Origin: Planctomycetes bacterium UBA1146
Lineage (GTDB): Bacteria > Planctomycetota > UBA8108 > UBA1146
Reading direction: 5' to 3'
DNA length: 34,940 nucleotides
Assembly (NCBI GenBank): GCA_002311345.1
Contig: DCAA01000001.1
Location: forward strand, 68,923 to 103,862
Shown here: positions 1-8,639 of the stretch, piece after piece
How the letters are laid out: every line of letters starts with the position of its first letter
How positions within the stretch are numbered: position 1 is the stretch's first letter
The notes under the pieces: generated by a model
What the model saw: the letters and a program-made list of their open reading frames with translations, nothing else
What the model was told of the DNA's origin: nothing
Database searches by the model: none
Position numbers and translations under genes: made by a program

Positions 1-2310
1 CAGCGCTGCAGATCGGCAAGCTTCTCGCGCCGGTGAGAGAGGATCCTGTCGCTCCAGAACTCCGGCAGAAGCAGTTCCGATTCCCTCGATGATGGCGATG
101 ACCCGATGTCCATCTCTTCGAGCATCTTCGAGACGCTGTAATAGCACCGCAGCAGCGATTTCTGCTCTCGGCAATTCCCCATCGATCGCATCACTGGTTC
201 GGCTCAGAATGTCGAGTCCGAGGTCGGCGCTTGCTGCTATCGCCAGGTCGATCTGTTTCTCTTGTAAGGATCGAACCGCCCGTTCGATGGCGCGGTAGGA
301 TCCGATTTCATCGTTACTGACGGTATGGGAAGGACCACCTGCACCCAGATCACGGGCAAGCCTACTCGCTGCGATGCTACCGAGAGATCCCATCACTCGA
401 TTGGCATCGAGAGGTGGGCTGACCTGGTCCTGGAGTGCCGAGATCCACTGCTGCAGTTGCCCGGGATCCACCTCCAGACCCAACTGCTCGAACCACAACC
501 GGACCCGGTCGGGAAGCGTCCAGCGCAGATGATAGAGGCTGCTTCTGGGATCGAGTCCGAGGCCGACAAAGAGGCCTCCTCGCTCTCCCAGTTGTGTCAA
601 TCCACAGTTTTCCATCGCCTCGCGGGTGACCTTCAGTAGCGCCAGTTGCTGGGGGAGCAACTCGGCCAGTTCCCTCGGGGGGATCCGGTACTCCAGTGGA
701 GATCCGCTCAACCGACCGCAGCTCTCTCCGACAGGAAGCCTCAGTCCCTTTTCCAGTGCCCACTGCGTTTTCGGGACGCCGAAGTCTCCGGGCATCGGCT
801 GCGGCGACCGTTGAGATGGAAGACCCATCAACGCCGCTGCCACCTGCTCGAATCCCTGATGGCGGCCAGCGATGGCACCGAGACCGACGATCGCCACTGC
901 AGCCGGTGGGGTGACCGTTATCGCCGGAGAGAACGAGGTGGAGACGGAGGTCTTCATCGGATCCGGTGAGAGTGGTGGCTCTTGAAGCAGGAGGTGAGCG
1001 TTGATTCCACCGAATCCGAAGGCGCTCACTGCGCCTCGACGGGGAGATCCGGATCGTCTCAACCAGGGTTCTGGACGAGAAGGGATCCGAAACGGGCTCT
1101 CGTCGAGAGAGAGTCCCGCAGGTGCGGTTTCCTGCTCGGGAAGTGGCGGGATCTCCCCTTGTCCCATCGCCAGCAGTACCTTGATGACACCCGCGGCTCC
1201 GGCGGCAGTGAGGGTGTGCCCGATGCATGCCTTCACAGACCCGAGCGCGCATTGACCCGGACTCCACGATCGTGATTTCCACAACTCGAGCAGACTTCTC
1301 AGTTCGGTGGCATCTCCGACGGGAGTCCCGGTGGCATGGCATTCGATGTAGTCCACATCCTCGGGAGACCAGCCTGCCTGCTTGTATGCAGCCAGCAGCG
1401 CACGTAACTGTCCCTCTCCCGATGGTGCCAGCAGTGCTCCCGAACGATCGTTGGAGAGGCCTATCCCGTGGATCACTCCGAGTACCGGATCTGCGGCCAA
1501 GAGCGCGTCATCGAGCCGTTTGAGCAGCAGCACTCCTGCCCCTTCACCGACGAGAAGGCCCTGTCCTCTGTCATCGAAAGGGCGACATTTTCCCTCCGGA
1601 GAGAGTGCCCGGAGTTGCGAGAATCCCATCTGGGTGAAGAGGCTATCGGGCCGCGAAACTCCTCCCGCAAGTACTGCGTCACATCGGTGAGCCGAGAGAT
1701 CCTGGCAGGCGATGGCGATGGAGTAGAGTGAAGATGCACATGCGGCATCGAGAGTCGAAGCACCCCCGCGCAATCGCAACGCTCGTTGAAGTGCTGCAGC
1801 CGGTAGGGATGCGTCGTAGCGATCGAGGGGATGACAACTGGGGGTTCCGCGAGGTCTACGATCTTCACGCCCCCGGGCTTCCAGGACTATCTCTTCGATG
1901 GTATCTCCGATGATGGAATCAGCCATGGCCGAAGTGGAGTCTGTGGGTAACAGCAACTGTCCCAGGATCACCCGCGTCCGATCAGGATCGAGATCCTTGC
2001 CCAGTGATCCGGCGGCCTCGACACCTGCGATGACCGCCAGGCGTACCGATGGGTCGAGGGAATGTGCCAGATTTTCATCGAGATCTCCCAGATCGCCCTC
2101 GGGAAGATCGATGAAACAGCCTCGTTGGGTTCGAACTCGATCGAATTCTGGCTCGGATCCTGCTAGCGCCAGGTTCGCCGGCAGTGCCCACCGTCCCGCC
2201 GGGACGCAACGGGAGGTATCCCGCCCCTCCCGAATCACCTGCCAGAAAGAACCAGGGGTGGGGGCCCCTGGAAAACGTAGGCCGAACCCAACCACCGCGA
2301 TCGGCTTCAA
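1..2310 (-). CDS. pfaC: PfaC-like ketosynthase / chain-length-factor protein (3' part outside window)
   Basis: Third gene of the Pfa-type lipid synthase; 770 codons are open and run off the left edge. I chose a TTG start at 2310 because the KS fold begins at once (KPIAVVGFG) and TTG overlaps the stop of the PfaA-like gene (TTGA), with GGAAGAAG upstream; no ATG or GTG lies nearby in frame. Domain 1 (about 2-430) is a complete ketosynthase: nucleophile Cys191 in DAACASSL, then ECHATGTPVGDATE and GSVKACIGHT for the two histidines, and a FGFGGINAH end. Domain 2 (about 445-770+) is a second KS fold lacking the Cys (GGPSHTVSNDE around 660-668), as in the chain-length-factor domain of PfaC. Known PfaC proteins continue into dehydratase domains, which would lie beyond position 1. 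Role: condensation and chain-length control on acyl chains carried by the PfaA ACPs. The family is clear; the product is unknown. Confidence 0.9.
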   Translation of the reverse strand, partial: MKPIAVVGFGLRFPGAPTPGSFWQVIREGRDTSRCVPAGRWALPANLALAGSEPEFDRVRTQRGCFIDLPEGDLGDLDENLAHSLDPSVRLAVIAGVEAAGSLGKDLDPDRTRVILGQLLLPTDSTSAMADSIIGDTIEEIVLEARGREDRRPRGTPSCHPLDRYDASLPAAALQRALRLRGGASTLDAACASSLYSIAIACQDLSAHRCDAVLAGGVSRPDSLFTQMGFSQLRALSPEGKCRPFDDRGQGLLVGEGAGVLLLKRLDDALLAADPVLGVIHGIGLSNDRSGALLAPSGEGQLRALLAAYKQAGWSPEDVDYIECHATGTPVGDATELRSLLELWKSRSWSPGQCALGSVKACIGHTLTAAGAAGVIKVLLAMGQGEIPPLPEQETAPAGLSLDESPFRIPSRPEPWLRRSGSPRRGAVSAFGFGGINAHLLLQEPPLSPDPMKTSVSTSFSPAITVTPPAAVAIVGLGAIAGRHQGFEQVAAALMGLPSQRSPQPMPGDFGVPKTQWALEKGLRLPVGESCGRLSGSPLEYRIPPRELAELLPQQLALLKVTREAMENCGLTQLGERGGLFVGLGLDPRSSLYHLRWTLPDRVRLWFEQLGLEVDPGQLQQWISALQDQVSPPLDANRVMGSLGSIAASRLARDLGAGGPSHTVSNDEIGSYRAIERAVRSLQEKQIDLAIAASADLGLDILSRTSDAIDGELPRAEIAAAVLLQRLEDARRDGHRVIAIIEGIGTASAGVLERQDPLSPAREACRSAAL

Positions 2311-5300
2311 GGACTTGCTTCTTCCGGCAGACGATCGCCGCGGAATGCACTTTCCAGAGAAGCATCGATGATCACTTCTGCCCCCTCGATGGTGATGGCG
2401 GGGATTCCGGATCGATTGAGGATCTCGACACGTGCTCGACCGATGGGTCCCTCGGTTCCATCGATATGGACCCGGGTTTCCAGCAATCCAGAGTCGAGTT
2501 TCTGATGGCAGCGAAGTCTGTCGATTCCACAGGGAAGACAGGGAGCCTGGTGCTGAGCACGACTCCAGAGGATCAGTGCCTGGAAAGGGGCGTCGATGCG
2601 CAGTGGATCGAGCAGCCAGGTGTGTCGTAACGGCTCCCGGAACCACAGATGGGGAGCATCAGCGCCGTAGGATCGGAACGAAATGCTGTCGACCGAGATT
2701 TCCGAAATGGTCTCGATGCACCGGAAAGTGGAGCCATGGAAGAGTTCCTTGCCATAGCCGGGATCATCATCATCGGAGTAGATTGGTGCGATGAGGCTCG
2801 AGCGAGCACTGCTTTGTGTTCCAAGCAACACCTCGGCGCAGGCATGAATTCGATCAGGAAATGTCTCCGAACGAATCTCGACGGGGATCTGCAACAGTTC
2901 CCCCTGCCACTGTGGGGCACCGGTGAAGAGAACCACTTCCTGCTCCTCTGGATTCTCCAGCACCACTCCCTTGAGAATCCGGAAGTTGTCGATTCCGTGC
3001 AAATCCAGACCAGGATGTCGGTGTACGGCGGCGGTGGCGCACCACTCCAGTAACAACGCTGCAGGGACCACCGCTCGAGACCCGAGCACATGATGTCGAA
3101 GAGGCGCCATCCGATCGGTCGAGATGACAACGGTTGATCCACGTTCGAGAGATTGATCTCGATTTTCCATCTGAGGTTGTCGAGGCGACTGTGTCTGGAT
3201 CAATTTCTGGCCATCAGGAAACTGACAAAGGCGCTCGAGGGCATCTTCTGGCGAATCAAGAGTTGCAACGATGAGACACTGAGGAGCACCCTCCGTCTCC
3301 ATCGTTTCGAGGAATAGTCGGGCACCCAGGTCGAGCGGGATGAGGTCGATACCCTCCTGGTGGAAGATAGTGCGCAGCCCATCGCGGACCATTCCACCAT
3401 CCCAGGGACCCCACCCGATGCTACGGATTCGACAACCAGGTCGCAGGGTTCGCTCGATCTGGGCGATGCGGTTGAGAGTCTCGTTGGCTGCGGCGTAATC
3501 GCTTTGCCCCTTGCGGCCCAGCCGGGCAGTGGTCGAGGAGAAGAACGAGATGAAATCGAGTTCTTCATCTCGGCAAATGGAGAGGAGGTGGCGGGCGGGA
3601 TCGACCTTGGTGCTCCATACCAATTGAAATTGCTCGTCGCTTTTCTCGGTGATCCAGCTATCTGCCAGTACTCCAGCACCATGGATGATTCCACGTACAG
3701 GACCGTCCACCGCGCGAGCTTCATCGATGGCTTTCTCCAGTGCATCGCGATCTCTGACATCGACGCAGCGATAGAGCACCTTTGCCCCGATTGCTTCGAG
3801 AGAACTGATCCGCGCTGCGATCTCTCTCGAATTGCGGATTGTTTGCGCTCGTTCATGAATCTGTAGCGGGGTCGAGCCATCTGCGTTGTTATCAAAGAGG
3901 TGCTCTTCGAGACGATCATCTGGTAGCTCACGCGACCAATCCGGCAGCGACCCCGGTTCGGGGGTACGTCCCAGCAACAGTAGGCTTGGTCGATACTTGG
4001 CGGCCAGTTCATCGACACAAGCGGCGGTAATACCCCGCGCTCCCCCGGTCACAACGACCAGACCACCGTTCATCGCGTGTGGCTGATGAAGAAGCGGTGG
4101 GTTGTCCGATGAACGCCCTTGATGACGCAGTTCCAGGACGATTCGTTGTGAAGGAGCGAGTCCAACTTCGACCCCTTCACCATCGAGCAGTTCCTCGATC
4201 AGTTCTTTGGCCGCATCGGTTGCGGAATGAAAATCGGGAGAGAGATCGATGCCGCGCACGGTGATCTCTGGCCATTCTCTGGCGGCGCACTTGGCCAGTC
4301 CAGCGAGCGCGGAGCCGGTTGGATCCGTGTTACTGGATCGGTCGGCATCGAGACCGAATTGTCCATCGAACCTCTGGACCAGAACTACCAGTGGAGCCGA
4401 TCCTGTAGTTTCTTTTTGCAGTGCTCTTCCGGCCCTGCGCAACCACCGAAAACTGTTCAAAATGGCACTGTCAGGGTCTGGTGGGGTATCGATCACGACC
4501 AACATTCCCCCGACATCGGAGTCCTGCTCCGGTGTTTCCTGAGCAGATTCGAGTCTCCTCGGTTGTGCATCGATTCCGGCTGAACGCAGTTGGCCGATCA
4601 GAATCTCGCTCAGGTGGAGATCGTTGCAGACGACCCAGAAGGGCAATCCATCGCCGGGAATGAAGCGAGAAGTTCGAGCCACTCGCCGACGGGAGACCGC
4701 TACTGGGGTCGCTTCGATGAGATTCAGCGGCTCCTGCTCATCCTCGCGAGAGGAAGCGATCGGCTCGGGTGTCGGATCGATATCTAGGATTGGTGCCTGG
4801 ACAACTGCTGTGGTTTCCACGATGGCGGCATCCTGCTCCAGCACTTCCTGAGTGGGAGTATTCGTGTACCACTCGACGATGGAGAGGATGGTTCGAAGAG
4901 TCCCGAGCATCTCAGGAGGGATGGCGGCCAGATCTGGTCTCTTCTCACGCAGCGAAGAGAGGATCTCGACCCGCTTGATGCTGTCGATGCCGAGATCGGC
5001 TTCGAGGTCGAGATCGGTTCCGATCGCCGATTGTGGATATCCGGTCTTCTCGGCAACCACTTGCTGGATCACGACAGTGAGCGGGGTGGTGGCACCGGAA
5101 TCAGCCATCTTTTCACGGCCGGACGGGACAACCGGGGTGGTCACCGTGGTAGCGGTGGGGATCGGGGTGGGTTTCGGGACCGTTGGTGGTTGTGAAGTCG
5201 TTTGCTCCTGTTGGTACCAGTCGGTGATCGCGTCGATGGTACGTAGTGTCCCGAGCAACTCGGGTGGAATCGCAGGAAGTAGCGGTTCTTTTTCGCGCAA

Positions 5301-8300
5301 GGCCGAGAGGATCTCGACTCGCTTGATGCTGTCGATGCCGAGATCTGCTTCCAGATCGAGATCGGTTGCGACTGCAGATTCCGGATAACCGGTTTTCTCA
5401 GCGACCACTTTCACGATGGTGGCACGAATCTGTGCGGCTGGAGGCAGTTGCCCTGGAGTTGGCGTCGCAGCAGCCTCGATTGTGGTGGGGGATACGACCT
5501 CGGGTTCGGCTGGAGGGTTCACGTTTGGGGATTGTTCAGGGATTGCGGCCGAGATGGCGATGGAAGGAACTTCACCAGCGCTTGCTCCGAGACTTTTCTC
5601 GAGCAGATCTTCAGCGGTTTGCTGTGCTTCGGATAGCCTCTGCTGGGCATCGAGGGCGCCCTCGATGGCTTGCATCAAGGATTCTTGCGAGTCATGAAAA
5701 ACTTCGGATGAAATCGAAGGTTGCCCCGATAGATCGCGAACCGGATCGTCGGCAACGACGACCGGGGGTGGAGCAGGAACTGCTGTAGATTCTTGTTGTG
5801 CGGTAACTTCGCCGGGACGGAAATTGGAGCCGCGGATCATCACCACCAGGGAGTCATCGGTATCGGGGGTTTCTACCGATCTTGGATCCCATTGACACAG
5901 ATCAACACGATGACCCCTGACGCCGACCCTGGCGATCGCCCGTGCCAGGTCGGCACAGTTTTCCTTGCCACCATCAGTAGCGATCGCCGCAGATTGTGGC
6001 GAGATGTCCGACAGGATGTTTCGAATCAGTCCCGTCAGAACCTGTCCCGGACCCACCTCGAGAAATGTGGTGGCTCCCAGTCGTACCATCTCTTCGATCA
6101 TGTCGAGAAACAGAACCGGGCGAGCGATCTGGTGAGCCAGCAAGTCACGAGCAGCATCTTCGTCTGCTGGATATTCTTGACCGGTACTGTTGGCGAGTAC
6201 CGGGATGTTGCTGGCATGGAAACGAGCTTTTTTGAGGATCTCCTTGAAGGGATCGGCAGCCGAGGCGACCTCGGGAGAATGGAATGCCGCTGCGACCGGC
6301 AGTTTTTGATTTCTGATTCCTCTTTGATCGAGGATTCCCATCGCATCCGCGATGGCTGTCTGGGATCCGGACAGCACTGCTTGCTGCGGAGCATTTCGGT
6401 TTGCGATCACCAGTCGAGGACAGTTCTCCTCGACGAAGCGTTCCAGTTCCGCGATGGGAAGGGCAACCGCCAGCATCGTCCCCGCTTCGGTTCCTCCGGC
6501 ACGCGCCATCAGACGACCACGGAAGTTCGCGAGTTGATGGAAATCGGTCTCTCCGAGACGACCCGAGGCTGCCAATGCGGTCAATTCTCCGAAGGAATGA
6601 CCCCCGAACATCTCTCCCTGGATGCCGAACTGGGTCAGTGTCCGGTAGAGACCCAGGCTCACCGCGCCGATCGCCGGTTGGGCCACATCGGTCCGTCGCA
6701 AGGCTTCTTCCTGGGCCACTTGGTCGCGGTTGAAGGATCTCGGTGGCCAGATCCTGCTGGCGAGACCCGCCTGGCCCTGCTCGTTCCAGAAAACACTCTC
6801 GGCATCGTCGAGCACCTGGACCATCTCGGGAAAACGACAGCACACGGCCCGTAGCATATCGACCTTCTGAGAACCCTGACCCGGGAAGATGATCGCCAAC
6901 GATCCTCGAGGTGGTCCACTACCTCGATCGATTCCCGCAGGCAGGGTCCAGTTTTGTTGTCGTTCTTGCGTCACCGTGCTCAGTGCCTCATCGAACAGAG
7001 TCTGGAGCGAAACCTCGAGGTCCTGGGTGATGGTAAGGCGATGTTCGTCGTGATGATGGAATCGAGTCCTCGTATCTCGAGCGATGGAGTCCAGTTCCAG
7101 TTGCGACACTTTCCCCTCGATTGCAGCACGAGTCTGCTCCAGCTGGTGCTGTAGTTTGTCGGTGGAAGAAGCCGAAAAAGCGAACAGGCGCGCCATCTGC
7201 TGCCAATCGGTCTCGATGCGCCCGGATGAGTTCTCCTCCAGCACCGCGTGAAAGTTGCTTCCACCGAAACCAAAGGAGGATACTGCCGCACGTCGGGGGG
7301 AATCGGCTCTACGGATCCATGGCCTTGCACTCGACTCGATGTGGAAGGGGGAGCTTTCATCCTGGAGCCCCTGTAACGGTTCACGGATCTTGATGCTCGG
7401 AGGCTGGACCTTGTGGTGAAGAGAAAGCACTGCCTTGATCAGACCTGCGGCACCGGAGGCTGCCTTGGTGTGACCGATCTGAGATTTGACCGAACCGAGA
7501 GCACATCGATTCGGTTGTGATCCGGCTCTGGAGTAGATCTCCTGAAGTGCTTGCAACTCGGTTGCGTCACCTATCGCGGTTCCGGTGCCATGAGCCTCGA
7601 CCAGTTCGATGGAACTTGGGCCAACTCCGGCTTGCTGATAGGCATCCTGGAGGGCCCTCTGTTGTCCTGCAACGGTCGGTGCGTAGATCGCCGCACCCTT
7701 GCCGTCGCTGGATGTTCCGATGGAAAGGATACGAGCATAGATACGGTCTCCGTCCCTCACCGCGTCGGAGAGTCTCTTGAGAACCACCAGCCCGAGACCT
7801 TCGCCGAGGATGGTGCCATCTCCCTGGCTGTCGAAGGGGCGCGCATCTCCGCTCGGAGAGAGTGCGGGAGTCTTCGAGAAGCACATAAACATGAAGATAT
7901 CGTTGAAGGTGTCGACACCTCCTGAGATGACCAGATCACTGCGTCCGGTCCTCAATTCCAGCATGGAAAGATGGATCGCCGCCAGTGAAGAAGCACAGGC
8001 AGCATCCGTTACGCAATTGGTGCCGTGGAGGTCGAGTCGGTTGGCGATCCTCCCAGCCACGACATTACCGAGTAGACCGGGGAAGGAGTTCTCCTGCCAA
8101 GGGATGTAAGAGTCTGAAATGTTTTGGACCACCCTGGAGGCGGTGCTTTCGTCGACTCCAGCTTCCCTCAAGGCTCTCCACCAGTGGGGGTGTCCCAGTC
8201 GGGCTCCGAGCGGTACTACAAGTTCCAGGGCGCCAGTGACTCCGAGAATCACCGATGCCCGTGAGCGATCAAAAGTTCGCTGTGGATCGTAGCCTGCATC

Positions 8301-8639
8301 GAGCAGTGCCTGGTGGGCAGCAACGAGAGAGAGAAGTTGTGACGTATCGGTTGCTTCCAGATCGCGCGGGGTGATTCCGAACTGGAGTGGACGGAACGGA
8401 ACGGGAGTGAGAAATCCTCCGCGACGACCGTACGTACGATCCGGCGAGTCTCGATCGATGTCGTGGTAGTCCTGGGGGTTCCAGTATCCGTCCGGGACAT
8501 CTTCGATGAGGTCCTTGCCATCACGGATAGTGGCCCAGTAAGTGTTCCGGTCATCGGAGCCCGGGAACAGACAACCGATGCCGATGACTGCGATCGGTTC
8601 CGAAAGGTCTCCTGTGGGCTTCATATCGGGCGCGTTCAT
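2307..8639 (-). CDS. pfaA: PfaA-like multidomain polyunsaturated/secondary lipid synthase (KS-MAT-ACP-ACP-KR-DH)
   Basis: Cytosolic iterative megasynthase, 2110 aa. Start at 8639 because its ATG overlaps the PfaD-like stop (ATGA) and the KS begins 13 residues in; a longer 5' open frame to 8861 lies inside that upstream gene. Domains: KS 14-470 (Cys215 in TDAACASS, His350 in EAHGTGT, His390 in IGHTKAA); malonyl-CoA acyltransferase about 581-880 (Ser682 in GGHSFGE, His787); two ACPs with the Pfa signature LGIDSIKRVEIL (phosphopantetheine sites Ser1104 and Ser1220); KR about 1525-1750 (TGGARGI, Tyr1715 and Asn1719 in SDYAAANE); C-terminal hot-dog dehydratase about 1845-2095 (HHVLGSRAVVP, Asp2016 in DAPFQ). 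Pro/Ala/Thr-rich linkers flank the ACPs. The order is that of PfaA, but with only two ACPs, fewer than the four to nine usual in marine EPA/DHA synthases. All active sites look intact. No phosphopantetheinyl transferase is visible in the window. Confidence 0.93.
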   Translation of the reverse strand: MNAPDMKPTGDLSEPIAVIGIGCLFPGSDDRNTYWATIRDGKDLIEDVPDGYWNPQDYHDIDRDSPDRTYGRRGGFLTPVPFRPLQFGITPRDLEATDTSQLLSLVAAHQALLDAGYDPQRTFDRSRASVILGVTGALELVVPLGARLGHPHWWRALREAGVDESTASRVVQNISDSYIPWQENSFPGLLGNVVAGRIANRLDLHGTNCVTDAACASSLAAIHLSMLELRTGRSDLVISGGVDTFNDIFMFMCFSKTPALSPSGDARPFDSQGDGTILGEGLGLVVLKRLSDAVRDGDRIYARILSIGTSSDGKGAAIYAPTVAGQQRALQDAYQQAGVGPSSIELVEAHGTGTAIGDATELQALQEIYSRAGSQPNRCALGSVKSQIGHTKAASGAAGLIKAVLSLHHKVQPPSIKIREPLQGLQDESSPFHIESSARPWIRRADSPRRAAVSSFGFGGSNFHAVLEENSSGRIETDWQQMARLFAFSASSTDKLQHQLEQTRAAIEGKVSQLELDSIARDTRTRFHHHDEHRLTITQDLEVSLQTLFDEALSTVTQERQQNWTLPAGIDRGSGPPRGSLAIIFPGQGSQKVDMLRAVCCRFPEMVQVLDDAESVFWNEQGQAGLASRIWPPRSFNRDQVAQEEALRRTDVAQPAIGAVSLGLYRTLTQFGIQGEMFGGHSFGELTALAASGRLGETDFHQLANFRGRLMARAGGTEAGTMLAVALPIAELERFVEENCPRLVIANRNAPQQAVLSGSQTAIADAMGILDQRGIRNQKLPVAAAFHSPEVASAADPFKEILKKARFHASNIPVLANSTGQEYPADEDAARDLLAHQIARPVLFLDMIEEMVRLGATTFLEVGPGQVLTGLIRNILSDISPQSAAIATDGGKENCADLARAIARVGVRGHRVDLCQWDPRSVETPDTDDSLVVMIRGSNFRPGEVTAQQESTAVPAPPPVVVADDPVRDLSGQPSISSEVFHDSQESLMQAIEGALDAQQRLSEAQQTAEDLLEKSLGASAGEVPSIAISAAIPEQSPNVNPPAEPEVVSPTTIEAAATPTPGQLPPAAQIRATIVKVVAEKTGYPESAVATDLDLEADLGIDSIKRVEILSALREKEPLLPAIPPELLGTLRTIDAITDWYQQEQTTSQPPTVPKPTPIPTATTVTTPVVPSGREKMADSGATTPLTVVIQQVVAEKTGYPQSAIGTDLDLEADLGIDSIKRVEILSSLREKRPDLAAIPPEMLGTLRTILSIVEWYTNTPTQEVLEQDAAIVETTAVVQAPILDIDPTPEPIASSREDEQEPLNLIEATPVAVSRRRVARTSRFIPGDGLPFWVVCNDLHLSEILIGQLRSAGIDAQPRRLESAQETPEQDSDVGGMLVVIDTPPDPDSAILNSFRWLRRAGRALQKETTGSAPLVVLVQRFDGQFGLDADRSSNTDPTGSALAGLAKCAAREWPEITVRGIDLSPDFHSATDAAKELIEELLDGEGVEVGLAPSQRIVLELRHQGRSSDNPPLLHQPHAMNGGLVVVTGGARGITAACVDELAAKYRPSLLLLGRTPEPGSLPDWSRELPDDRLEEHLFDNNADGSTPLQIHERAQTIRNSREIAARISSLEAIGAKVLYRCVDVRDRDALEKAIDEARAVDGPVRGIIHGAGVLADSWITEKSDEQFQLVWSTKVDPARHLLSICRDEELDFISFFSSTTARLGRKGQSDYAAANETLNRIAQIERTLRPGCRIRSIGWGPWDGGMVRDGLRTIFHQEGIDLIPLDLGARLFLETMETEGAPQCLIVATLDSPEDALERLCQFPDGQKLIQTQSPRQPQMENRDQSLERGSTVVISTDRMAPLRHHVLGSRAVVPAALLLEWCATAAVHRHPGLDLHGIDNFRILKGVVLENPEEQEVVLFTGAPQWQGELLQIPVEIRSETFPDRIHACAEVLLGTQSSARSSLIAPIYSDDDDPGYGKELFHGSTFRCIETISEISVDSISFRSYGADAPHLWFREPLRHTWLLDPLRIDAPFQALILWSRAQHQAPCLPCGIDRLRCHQKLDSGLLETRVHIDGTEGPIGRARVEILNRSGIPAITIEGAEVIIDASLESAFRGDRLPEEASP
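4860..5429 (-). repeat. Tandem ACP domain duplication inside pfaA
   Basis: Two copies of a roughly 220-bp unit (5429-5211 and 5081-4860) encode the acyl carrier domains. They are nearly identical around the DLDLEADLGIDSIKRVEIL segment and diverge at the ends, separated by a Pro/Thr-rich linker of about 43 residues. Tandem ACPs in Pfa synthases are known to act additively on product yield. The high nucleotide similarity around the Ser codon suggests recent duplication or gene conversion. Confidence 0.85.

Noticed and set aside
377..1342. 321-residue minus-strand frame
   Set aside because: Arg/Ser/Pro-rich out-of-frame reading of the KS-CLF coding sequence, which is clearly coding in another frame of the same strand.
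5793..6854. 353-residue plus-strand open frame opposite pfaA
   Set aside because: Antisense to the MAT domain and the following linker, no motif, no ribosome site; shadow frame.
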